Source: Flavobacteriales bacterium
GTDB lineage: Bacteria > Bacteroidota > Bacteroidia > Flavobacteriales_F > PHOS-HE28
Length of the DNA: 20,250 nt
Reading direction: 5' to 3'
Assembly: GCA_020635695.1 (NCBI GenBank)
Contig: JACJZH010000022.1
Location: 1 to 20,250, forward strand
In this document: positions 8,488-15,960 of the stretch, in pieces
Layout of the letters: the number at the start of each line of letters is the position of its first letter
Position numbering within the stretch: position 1 is the stretch's first letter
Made by a program: the position numbers and the translations under genes
The notes under the pieces: generated by a model
Databases searched by the model: none
The model's input: only the letters and a program-made list of their open reading frames with translations
What the model was told of the DNA's origin: nothing

Positions 8488-8919
8488 TCAGAAGAGTTGT
8501 TCCTGTTCAAGAATGCGATCGAGCTCCGACATCACCTGCCGGAAGTTGTCCAGTTGCTTGTCGGTGAAGCGCCCCTGCACGGCGCGGTTGAACTTCACCA
8601 CGGTGTCGCGGCTCACGTTGCGCATCTGCCTGCCTTTGTCCGTGAGGTGGATGCGGACCACGCGCTTGTCATTGGTGCAGGCCTCGCGGCGGATGAGTCC
8701 GGCCTCTTCCATGGTCTGCAGCGTGCGCACCAGGCTGCGGCTTTCCATGCCCATCTTGGGACCGAGCTTGGTGCTGGGGGTGCCCTCCGGATCGATGTTC
8801 AGGAGGATCTGCCCGATGGCCATGCTGCCACCGTACTTGGCGGCCTCGCTGTTGTAGATCCGCGCGATGCGGCTCCACACCCTGCGGATCGGGAATTCGA
8901 TGGTGTCCTCCGGCTTCAT
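8488..8919 (-). CDS. MarR family transcriptional regulator of the fad cluster
   Basis: A 143-residue winged-helix regulator. Dimerisation helices are at the N- and C-termini (about 8-28 and 100-140). The DNA-binding domain lies at about 33-97: a recognition helix near SRSLVRTLQTMEEAGLIRR and a wing with TNDKRVVRIHLTDKG, where the Asp-Lys-Arg of the MarR wing is preserved. It is the first gene of the fad cluster, and a perfect 18-bp palindrome lies 35 bp before its start codon (8954-8971). I infer autoregulation and repression of fadN-fadA-fadE, probably relieved by acyl-CoA or fatty acid as in other fad-linked MarR or TetR regulators; the ligand is not visible in the sequence. The ATG at 8919 is chosen because the regulator domain begins shortly after it. 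Confidence 0.9.
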   Translation of the reverse strand: MKPEDTIEFPIRRVWSRIARIYNSEAAKYGGSMAIGQILLNIDPEGTPSTKLGPKMGMESRSLVRTLQTMEEAGLIRREACTNDKRVVRIHLTDKGRQMRNVSRDTVVKFNRAVQGRFTDKQLDNFRQVMSELDRILEQEQLF

Positions 8920-8936
8920 CCGTGCTGCTTCGGTAC

Positions 8937-8944
8937 GAAAGGTA
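8937..8944 (-). promoter_or_regulatory. Candidate -7 promoter element of marR / fad cluster
   Basis: TACCTTTC on the minus strand matches five of six fixed bases of the Bacteroidota -7 consensus TAnnTTTG. A TTG follows the usual logic of a -33 element but is 25 bases upstream, a little further than typical. The leader to the marR ATG at 8919 would be only about 12 bases. The operator palindrome lies between the two elements, so a bound repressor would block RNA polymerase. Confidence 0.4.
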
Positions 8945-8953
8945 AGCAGGAAA

Positions 8954-8971
8954 TGTTATGCATGCATAACA
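8954..8971. promoter_or_regulatory. Perfect 18-bp palindrome, probable MarR operator
   Basis: TGTTATGCATGCATAACA reads the same on both strands over all 18 bases. It is AT-rich in a GC-rich region, lies 35 bp before marR and 44 bp before the divergent lipoprotein gene at 9016, and has the 16-20-bp length of MarR dimer sites. Occupancy could affect both genes. No second copy was seen elsewhere in the window. Confidence 0.75.
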
Positions 8972-9003
8972 AGTGGATGAAGTCCCTGGTTCGCCGGTGA
9001 CCT

Positions 9004-9011
9004 TAGCTTTG
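9004..9011 (+). promoter_or_regulatory. -7 promoter element of lipoprotein gene; likely leaderless transcript
   Basis: TAGCTTTG is a full match to TAnnTTTG and ends 4 bases before the ATG at 9016. Transcription would then start at or next to the start codon. No clear TTG -33 element was found at 19-23 bases upstream. Confidence 0.45.
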
Positions 9012-9015
9012 AGGC

Positions 9016-9903
9016 ATGGACCGCTCCCGCTTCCGTCTTCCCTTCGTGCTCCTTGCCGCCCTGGCCGTGCTGGCCGGATGCACCAAGGAGGAGACCGTGG
9101 AACCCACCCCACAGGATTCCGGACCGCGGCTGATCCTGAAGTTCAAGTTCGACAGCACCCAGGTTCGCTTGAACAACCTGGGCCAGCCGGTGGCGGTGCC
9201 GCCCGGCCACGGCGCCCAAAGCCCGGTCTTCAACCGGATGAGCGCGCACTACGTGGAGTTCGCACCCACGGCCACGACCTTGTTGGGTGATGGCGAGGTG
9301 GTGTACATGGCCCCGGAGACCACGTTGGGCGGTGCCTTGGCGATCGACCATGACCTGTGCCTGGAGGTGGCCGAAGGTGAGGCCTTCGTGAACGTGCCCC
9401 TGAGCGATCTTTCACCGGGCACGTACCAGTGGCTGCGGGTGTCGCTCAGCTACCAGAACTACGACATCAAGCTGCAGGCCGTGGGCATCCCGCTGGAAGC
9501 CACGCTGGCCTCCTTCATCGGCTACAACACCTACATCAGCTCCTTCCTGGTGAAGGACAGCACCGTGACCGTGAACGACGACAAGCTGCAGGGCTTCTGG
9601 GCCTTCGAGGTGCACGACATCGCCAACCCGGTGGAGACCGGCCAGGCCACGGGCATCACGGTCCCCAATCCCTTGAACGCCACGTCGCCGATCCCGGCCG
9701 GTTCCTGTGTGGTCACGGGTGGCTTCCCGGTACCGCTGACGGTCACGGGCAATGAGACCGCCGATGTGGTGATCGAGGTGTCCCTGAGCACCAACAAGAG
9801 CTTCGAGTGGACGGAGCTGGATGGCGACAACGTCTTCGAGCCCATCAACGGTGAGACCGTGGTGGACATGGGCATCCGCGGGATGATCCCCACGGTCCAG
9901 TAA
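9016..9903 (+). CDS. Putative lipoprotein of unknown function
   Basis: A 295-residue protein with a lipoprotein signal peptide: basic start MDRSRFR, hydrophobic core, and lipobox LAGC with Cys22 as lipid-modified residue. The remainder is beta-rich and has two segments that look like a Bacteroidota surface or periplasmic Ig-like fold (RLILKFKFDSTQVRLNN near 38-54; YVEFAPTATTLLGDGEVVYMAPETT near 79-103), a single-domain protein without membrane segments. No named family is recognised. It is the only plus-strand gene in the window, divergent from marR and sharing the region with the palindromic operator. Its stop codon is 2 bp from the stop of the minus-strand lipoprotein gene, so the two transcripts must overlap at their 3' ends. 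Confidence 0.85.
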   Translation: MDRSRFRLPFVLLAALAVLAGCTKEETVEPTPQDSGPRLILKFKFDSTQVRLNNLGQPVAVPPGHGAQSPVFNRMSAHYVEFAPTATTLLGDGEVVYMAPETTLGGALAIDHDLCLEVAEGEAFVNVPLSDLSPGTYQWLRVSLSYQNYDIKLQAVGIPLEATLASFIGYNTYISSFLVKDSTVTVNDDKLQGFWAFEVHDIANPVETGQATGITVPNPLNATSPIPAGSCVVTGGFPVPLTVTGNETADVVIEVSLSTNKSFEWTELDGDNVFEPINGETVVDMGIRGMIPTVQ

Positions 9904-9905
9904 CC

Positions 9906-10613
9906 TCAGGCGGGCGGCTCCACCTCGCGTTCCTCGCCGTCCACGATCAGGAACACGCGGCCTTCGCGCAGGCGGTAGGCGACCCGGTGGGACGCCAATG
10001 TCCGGTCCACGCTTCCTCGCAGGTCATCGTACAGGAAGAGGCTGTCCCCGGTGAAGGTGATGCGCAGGTCGTCCCAGCTGCCGGCCACACGGGCCACGGC
10101 ACCGGCGTTGCCGAGCTTCAGCAGGGTGGTGTCGGGAAGCACTTCGCGTTCCGGCACGGCCACGTCCAGGAAACCCAGGTCGGTGAACCCCTCGGGACCG
10201 AGCCGCATGACCTTCTGTCCCCAGCTCTGCCGTTCGCCGAAGTTGGCCAGCAGCAGGAGGTCATCGCCGGGACCGGGGCGGAAGCAGGTGGGCAGCATCG
10301 TCCAGCTGTCGTAGCCGGGGGAGGAACGTGCCAGGACCTCCATGGTGCTGTCAGGCCGCGCCCGGTAGTGGTAGAGCCGCAGTCCTTCGAAGGTCTCTTG
10401 TTGATTGCCTGCCACCAGCAGGTGGGTGCCGTCCTCCAGGTCGAAGGTCACCTGGATCACCAGGGTGTCGTCCCGGACGTTGTCCTCGACCATGGGGATG
10501 AGCAGGGGCTCCTGACCGGTGGGCTCCGGTTCCTGTACCTCGGTCGGAGTCGGCTCCCCACACGCGGCGAGCGCCAGCATCCCCGCAAGGATCGGATGCA
10601 AGCGACCGCTCAT
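9906..10613 (-). CDS. Putative lipoprotein, last gene of the T9SS-cargo operon
   Basis: A 235-residue protein with signal peptide and lipobox LAAC (Cys18), followed by a Pro/Glu/Thr-rich linker (about 20-36). The mature part is acidic with short beta-strand-like blocks and a patch LYDDLRGSVDRTLASHRVAYRLREGRVFLIVDGEE at the C-terminus. I do not recognise a family. The start ATG (10611-10613) overlaps the stop of the DUF2807 gene by ATGA, which fixes the start and shows translational coupling. It is the fourth and last gene of this operon and faces a plus-strand gene with only 2 bp between their stop codons. Confidence 0.82.
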   Translation of the reverse strand: MSGRLHPILAGMLALAACGEPTPTEVQEPEPTGQEPLLIPMVEDNVRDDTLVIQVTFDLEDGTHLLVAGNQQETFEGLRLYHYRARPDSTMEVLARSSPGYDSWTMLPTCFRPGPGDDLLLLANFGERQSWGQKVMRLGPEGFTDLGFLDVAVPEREVLPDTTLLKLGNAGAVARVAGSWDDLRITFTGDSLFLYDDLRGSVDRTLASHRVAYRLREGRVFLIVDGEEREVEPPA

Positions 10614-11347
10614 CGCAAGGGCTCGATGTCTCCCGAGCCGATCACTTCCTTGTTCACGGACGCGCCGCCCGTGTACTTGATGTCGCCGCTGCCGGAGACC
10701 ACCGCGGTCAGTTCACCCGTGGCGTTCACGCTGATGTCACCACTGCCGGTCACTTCCGCCCGTGCGGTCCGCGCTTCCAGGTCCTTCGCGGCCACATCGC
10801 CACTGCCCACCACGCGGGCGTTCAGGGCCTGGGTGCTGCCGGTCACCACCACGTCGCCGGAGCCGGTCACCTCGGCGTTCACCGTGGCCATGCGCAGGTC
10901 CAGCTTCACGTCGCCACTGCCACGCACCGCCACATCGATCAGTTCACCGGTGAAGGTGCCCTGCCCCAGGATGTCGCCCGAACCGTTCACCTCGGCCTGC
11001 TGCAGCACGGGCATCACCACGTGCACGACGAAGGGCTTGTTCGTGGAGAAGCATTCCTTGGTCCGCACGATCCAGGTGCCGTTCTGGGAACGGGTGTCCA
11101 GCAGCTCGATCAGGTTCTCCTGGCCTTCGGCCTTCACATGGAACGCGTCCCCGGGAGTGATCTTCACCGTGAGGGAGCCTTCCACGATCACCTTGGTGAA
11201 GCGCTCCACGTCAAGGTCACGTTCCACGACCGGACCGGTCCCGTTCACACAGCGCATGCCGATCACGCAGGAAGTGGAGGTCAGTAGTACGGCGGCAAGG
11301 GGTAGGAGCTGGAGCATGGGTCGGGGTCTCATGGTTCGTTCGGTCAT
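10610..11347 (-). CDS. DUF2807 (GIN domain) lipoprotein, putative adhesin
   Basis: A 245-residue DUF2807 protein, often called head GIN domain-containing protein. The N-terminus has a signal peptide with a possible relaxed lipobox ending TSTSC (Cys27). The body is a right-handed beta-helix-like repeat: the phrase GSGD occurs seven times (for example VNGSGDI, RGSGDV, TGSGDV), spaced about 17-22 residues, typical of the family. Members occur in Bacteroidota envelopes; a role in adhesion or metal binding is proposed but not proven. The start used here (11345-11347) overlaps the stop of the giant repeat protein gene as ATGA; Met6 and Met11 are alternative starts that would shorten only the signal peptide. 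It is the third gene of the four-gene coupled operon. Confidence 0.88.
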   Translation of the reverse strand: MTERTMRPRPMLQLLPLAAVLLTSTSCVIGMRCVNGTGPVVERDLDVERFTKVIVEGSLTVKITPGDAFHVKAEGQENLIELLDTRSQNGTWIVRTKECFSTNKPFVVHVVMPVLQQAEVNGSGDILGQGTFTGELIDVAVRGSGDVKLDLRMATVNAEVTGSGDVVVTGSTQALNARVVGSGDVAAKDLEARTARAEVTGSGDISVNATGELTAVVSGSGDIKYTGGASVNKEVIGSGDIEPLR

Positions 11348-14300
11348 CGGTTCAGCAGTACACTGCCTTCAAAGGTCATCCCGTTCACGTTGAACAGGTA
11401 GAAATAGGTGCCAGGTACGCACGGTTCACCGGCAAAGGTGGTCCCGTCCCAGGTGATGTTGTTCCCCAGGCTCTCGAAGATCTTCTGTCCCCATCGGTTG
11501 TAGATGAACAGGTCCGTGCAGGGGCCGAGGAAAGCGTCCGTGTCCAGGGTGAACACATCGTTGTACCCGTCGCCGTTGGGTGTGAACACGTTGGGCACGG
11601 TGTAGCCCACCAGGTCGTCGTAGGTGCCGGGGGCCAGCAGTTGCGTCGCAGTGCCGGTGCAGCCGTTCGCATCCGTCACCTGCAGCACCACGGTCACCGG
11701 CGTTCCGTAGGGAAGCACATGTTGTGGTGAGGGCAGGGTGGAGGTGGTGCCATCGCCGAAGTCCCACAGGTACGATACCGCACCTGTGCTCAGGTCCGTG
11801 AAGAAGGCCCGAAGCCCATCACAACCGGGTTCCAGGCGCACCGAGAACCCGGCTTCGGCGTTGCCGGAAAGCAGCACGAGCATTTGATCGCTGCTGGTGC
11901 ACGTGTCGTTGGAAACGGTGAGCGTGTACAGCTGATCGGCGGAGGGAGAGGCCAGTGGGTTCGCCAGGCTCGGGTCGTCAAGTCCGATGGCCGGACTCCA
12001 ACTGAAGGACGAGCCCGGCAGACCGGAAGGCGATCCGCCGATGAAGACCGACTCCCCGGCACAGATCGTCTGGTCCGGTCCGGCGTCCACCGGCGGGTCA
12101 TCGCTGACCGTCACCGTCTGGGAGGCCTGGTCCGCGCATCCCGCCGCGTCCGTGACCGTGACCACGTAGGTGGTGGTGACGGCCGGCGTGGCCAGCGGGG
12201 TGGCACTGAAGGGATCGTCCAATGAAGTGGCCGGGCTCCAGGAATACGATGTTCCTCCCGAAGCGGAGAGCGCCACGCCCGACCCGGGACAGACCCACAG
12301 GTCCTCGCCAGCCACGGCGACGGGAAGCTCGAGCACGGTCACCGTCACCTGGTCCGCATTGGAACACCCGGCGGTATCGGTGAGCGTAACGAGGTAGGTC
12401 GTGGTGTTGGCAGGTGTGGCGAGCGGAGTGGCCGAAGCGGGATCGTCGAGCCCGGTGGCCGGGTCCCAGAGGAAGGTTCCTGTTCCCACCGCACCGAGCT
12501 GCACACTTCCACCCGCGCAGACCGCGGTGTCCGGGCCGGCGTCCAGGGCTGGTGCCTGGAGCACGCTCACGAGCACGGAGTCCTGCGTGAAGCACCCATC
12601 CGCATCGGTCACCAGCACGCTGTACCAGGTGGTGGTCGGCGGTGTGGCGGTCGGGGTTCCGGAGGCGGGATCGTCCAGGTCGGAAGCGGGGGACCATTGG
12701 AACGCGGATCCCGGGGGTCCGGTCGGAGAGCCGCCCAACAAGGCGCTGGTCCCCGCACAAACGGTCTGATCCTCCCCGGCGTCGGCCAGGGGTGGCACCA
12801 CCACGGTCAGCAGCATGCTGTCGGCCGCCGTGCAGCCATTGGTGTCCGTGGCCTGCAGGAGGTACGTGGTTGGAACGGATGCGAACGCCAGGGGATCCGG
12901 TACGTTCGGATCGCTCAGGCCCAGCGCGGGGCTCCAGATCAACGCTCCTGCCCCGGAACCGGACAGCTGGACCGTATCACCTTGGCACAGGGTCAGGTCC
13001 GGACCGGCATCCACCGAAGGAGCCAGCACGTTCACCAGGACCGTGGCCGTATCGTCCGGGCATGCACCTGCTCCGGGGACCACGTGGATGTATGCCCCAC
13101 CCGGATCCACCTGCGGGTCGAACACATTGCCGTGTGCGGCGCCGTCAGGGTCGGTCCATGAACCGCCGGGATCCTGCCCGCCGCCCAACAGGCCGTTCAG
13201 GTCCACGGCTTGATCATCCCCACAGAGGGTCAGCGAACCATCGAGACCGGCAAAGGGGGGAGGTGTGACCTCGATCCGCACCGAATCGCTTCCCACGCAA
13301 CCGAAGGCGCTCGTCACCGTGACGATGAACGTCGTGGTGTCCTGTGGGAACGCCAGCGGGTCCGGGGCCGAGGGGTCGCTCACGAAGATGGCCGGGCTCC
13401 ATGCGTAGGTGCCGCCACCGCTGGCTTGCAGGGTAAGGGTATCCCCCTGGCAGATCGCCACGTCGGATCCAGCCTCCGCTTGTACGGGTGGCGCCACGGT
13501 CACCAGCAGGGAATCGAGTGCGGGACAGCCGTTGCCATCATCCAACTGCACCGTGTAGAGCGTGGTCTGTGAAGGGGAGGCCAGGGGGGCGGCAATAGAG
13601 GGATCGCTCAGACCCGAGGCCGGCGACCAGGTGAACGTTCCGGTACCGGTGGCCTGCAACTGGACCGAGTCCCCGGGGCAGATCAGGGTGTCCGCTCCGG
13701 CATCGAGGGGCGGTGCCTGAAGCACGGTGACGGTCACGCTGTCCATCGACGCACAGCCACTGCTGTCGGTCACCTGCACCACCCAGTTCTGGGAGGTGGA
13801 CAAGGTGGCGAAGGGGTTCGCACTGTTCGGGTCGTCGATCCCCGTGATGGGGGACCAGGAATAGCCGGCACCCGGAGGACCTGTGGGGGCTCCGCCGAGT
13901 TGGATGACACTGCCTGCACAAGCCGTGGTGTCGGGGCCGGCATCCACGACGGGCAAGGCGAGGACCTCGATCAACACGCTGTCCAGTGCCGTGCACCCGA
14001 CGCTGTCGGTCACCTGCAGGATGAAGGTGGTCGTGGAGGAAGGGAAGGCCAGGGGCCCGGCGATCCCCGCGTCGCTCAGCTCAAAGGCCGGGGACCATTG
14101 GTAGCTGTTCCCGCCCGACCCATTGAGGGGGATGGTGTCGCCCGTACAGATGGCGTCATCATCACCTGCCTCGGCGCTCGTTTCCTGCACGCCGACGACG
14201 ATGGTGTCCGTGGCCGTGCAACCACCACTGTTCACCAGTACCACATAGGTGGTGGTGGTCTGTGGTGTGGCCGTGGGCGTGGCGCTGTTCGCATTGCTAA

Positions 14301-15960
14301 GGCCATTGGCCGGGGTCCATTGGAAGGTGCTTCCCGGTGGCCCGGTGGGTGAGCCGCCCAATTGAACGGAAGTGCCGCTGCAGATCAGGGTGTCAGCCCC
14401 CGCATCGGCCAGGGGCTCGGGTGCCACGGTCACGCTCAACTCCAAGGGTCCGGCCGTGCAACCCAGCTGGTCGGTCACGGCGACACTGATCGAGGCGCTG
14501 CCCGGGTTGGTCCAGTCCACGACGATCCCCGGTGTTCCATTGCCGCCGACCAGGTTCCCGCCGACCACGTTCCAGGTGTAGGTGGCACCGGCGATCGTGT
14601 CGGTCGAGTAGTTCACGCCTGCGGTGCCCGCACACACCGTCGGCGGACCGGCGATGTTCTGTGGTCCAAGGAACGGCTCCACCTCGATCGCGAGCACGAT
14701 GTCCAGGGTCTTGGGCGGGCATCCGTTGTCCGTGACGCTCACGCTGAACAGGTATGGCTGGTCCTGCCCTTGATCACATGCGGTGGCCCAGCAGAACTGG
14801 GCACCCACCACACCGAGCCCCTCGACCGGTGCGTTGATCACGGCAGGTGGGTCCACCAGGTTGGGGTCGAAGATGGCCCCTGCCGCGGTCAGGGTAAGCG
14901 AGTCACCGTCCGCGTCCAGGAAGTCCAGGTCAAGGCACAGGGTGTCCCCGGCGCTCACCGAATAGGTCTGCTGGACGATGGAGGTGAGGGACGGCGTGGC
15001 GTTGGGCGGGCACACCACCACCTGCAACTGAAGGTCCCTTCGGATCCGACCGATCAGCTGGCCGTTCCGGAATTCCTTCACCTCCACCGCCACGACGTAG
15101 TTCCCCTGGTTCGGGGAGAAATACCGGGTAAGTCCGGTGGCCCCGTTCACGAACGAATATCCCGTTCCACCGAACGGTTGGGCCGCGCTGAAGCCGCCCT
15201 GATAGCCGACCGTGGGCACGGGCCAGGGAAGCTGACCCGGAGGAGGAATGATCCCACCACCGACGATGGTGGAGTTGTAAGGGGTCTCGAACGAGAACAC
15301 CAGCAGGTCGCCGTCCGGATCCACGGCCGTGTTCACGAACGTGGTGGTGTCGCTGGTGCAGAGGAACGGAGTGGGCGGCCCGATGAACACCGGCGAACTG
15401 TTCTGGACCAGCGGCGGAGGGATGAAGGCATAGTAGCCGATCCCGGTGCCGTTCGGGTTCTGCAGGTTCGTGATGCTCAGGTTGCGGCAGCACATCTGGT
15501 AATACAGGTGGTATCCTCCGAAGTTCAACGGCACGATCACCTGTCCGGAGAAGGTCCCCTTCACCGTGCACAGGCCCTGGCCCACGGTGCAGTTGTTCGG
15601 CAGGTCGGGTTCGATCACCAGGGAATCCTGCAGGATCAGCGGGATGTCCTGCAGCTTGATCTTGTCGGCGAGGGGGTCCAGCGGGTCCTCGATGTAGCAA
15701 CCCACGACCAGGGGGGTGTTGTAGTCCTGCTGCAACAGGTCGTAGAAGGTCTCGAAACTGCTTCCGGCCCCGCAGTTCAGGTAGAACTCCATGTACACCT
15801 GATAGGCATACAGGCCGCTGCCCGGTGCGGTCTCACCAAGCCCCACGTAGCCCAGGTTGCCTCCGATCAGGTGGGTGGCACGCACCGTGGGTGCGTACAA
15901 GGACAGAAGCGCCGGCAGAACGGCCCACAGAAAAGCACGCAAGCGGTTCGGACGGATCAT
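11344..15960 (-). CDS. Giant Ig-like-repeat protein with T9SS type B (gliding-motility C-terminal) sorting domain
   Basis: A 1538-residue secreted protein. Signal peptide at about 1-28 (core AFLWAVLPALLSLYA), then a ~400-residue N-terminal domain starting THLIGGNLGYVG and rich in Cys and Pro. One Ig/PKD-like domain (about 433-515) follows, then eleven ~77-residue repeats (517-1367) of the form AG.D..(V/I)C.G....L....W.PA..L.DP....P.A.P..TT.Y.V.VTD..GC...D, a PKD domain with WDFGDG (1368-1450), and the type B sorting domain (1451-1538) with NVFTPNGDGYNDVF, IYNRWGQKIFES and GTYFYLF. Each repeat has two conserved Cys, presumably disulphide-bonded. The frame extends 94 codons further upstream, but the start chosen (15958-15960) gives a proper signal peptide and overlaps the previous stop as ATGA. 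It is likely exported by T9SS and may act in adhesion; binding partner unknown. Confidence 0.92.
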   Translation of the reverse strand: MIRPNRLRAFLWAVLPALLSLYAPTVRATHLIGGNLGYVGLGETAPGSGLYAYQVYMEFYLNCGAGSSFETFYDLLQQDYNTPLVVGCYIEDPLDPLADKIKLQDIPLILQDSLVIEPDLPNNCTVGQGLCTVKGTFSGQVIVPLNFGGYHLYYQMCCRNLSITNLQNPNGTGIGYYAFIPPPLVQNSSPVFIGPPTPFLCTSDTTTFVNTAVDPDGDLLVFSFETPYNSTIVGGGIIPPPGQLPWPVPTVGYQGGFSAAQPFGGTGYSFVNGATGLTRYFSPNQGNYVVAVEVKEFRNGQLIGRIRRDLQLQVVVCPPNATPSLTSIVQQTYSVSAGDTLCLDLDFLDADGDSLTLTAAGAIFDPNLVDPPAVINAPVEGLGVVGAQFCWATACDQGQDQPYLFSVSVTDNGCPPKTLDIVLAIEVEPFLGPQNIAGPPTVCAGTAGVNYSTDTIAGATYTWNVVGGNLVGGNGTPGIVVDWTNPGSASISVAVTDQLGCTAGPLELSVTVAPEPLADAGADTLICSGTSVQLGGSPTGPPGSTFQWTPANGLSNANSATPTATPQTTTTYVVLVNSGGCTATDTIVVGVQETSAEAGDDDAICTGDTIPLNGSGGNSYQWSPAFELSDAGIAGPLAFPSSTTTFILQVTDSVGCTALDSVLIEVLALPVVDAGPDTTACAGSVIQLGGAPTGPPGAGYSWSPITGIDDPNSANPFATLSTSQNWVVQVTDSSGCASMDSVTVTVLQAPPLDAGADTLICPGDSVQLQATGTGTFTWSPASGLSDPSIAAPLASPSQTTLYTVQLDDGNGCPALDSLLVTVAPPVQAEAGSDVAICQGDTLTLQASGGGTYAWSPAIFVSDPSAPDPLAFPQDTTTFIVTVTSAFGCVGSDSVRIEVTPPPFAGLDGSLTLCGDDQAVDLNGLLGGGQDPGGSWTDPDGAAHGNVFDPQVDPGGAYIHVVPGAGACPDDTATVLVNVLAPSVDAGPDLTLCQGDTVQLSGSGAGALIWSPALGLSDPNVPDPLAFASVPTTYLLQATDTNGCTAADSMLLTVVVPPLADAGEDQTVCAGTSALLGGSPTGPPGSAFQWSPASDLDDPASGTPTATPPTTTWYSVLVTDADGCFTQDSVLVSVLQAPALDAGPDTAVCAGGSVQLGAVGTGTFLWDPATGLDDPASATPLATPANTTTYLVTLTDTAGCSNADQVTVTVLELPVAVAGEDLWVCPGSGVALSASGGTSYSWSPATSLDDPFSATPLATPAVTTTYVVTVTDAAGCADQASQTVTVSDDPPVDAGPDQTICAGESVFIGGSPSGLPGSSFSWSPAIGLDDPSLANPLASPSADQLYTLTVSNDTCTSSDQMLVLLSGNAEAGFSVRLEPGCDGLRAFFTDLSTGAVSYLWDFGDGTTSTLPSPQHVLPYGTPVTVVLQVTDANGCTGTATQLLAPGTYDDLVGYTVPNVFTPNGDGYNDVFTLDTDAFLGPCTDLFIYNRWGQKIFESLGNNITWDGTTFAGEPCVPGTYFYLFNVNGMTFEGSVLLNR
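11860..14412 (-). repeat. Eleven tandem Ig-like coding repeats (~230 bp each)
   Basis: The repeats fall into visible subtypes. Units 1, 3, 8 and 11 contain an insertion like GGSPTGPPGS before the W.PA motif. Units 4 and 9 have GTGTF.W.PA; units 2, 5 and 10 have SGG.(S/T)Y.WSPA. Unit 6 is divergent (FAGLDGSLTLCGDD..., lacking the W.PA core). The patterned alternation suggests duplication in blocks or gene conversion. At DNA level the units are similar but not identical. Confidence 0.85.

Noticed and set aside
6220..9000. 926-codon plus-strand open frame opposite fadN and marR
   Set aside because: It is the antisense of two well-supported genes; its Leu/Val/His/Ala/Gly-rich, low-complexity product and crossing of gene boundaries mark it as a by-product of GC-rich codon use.
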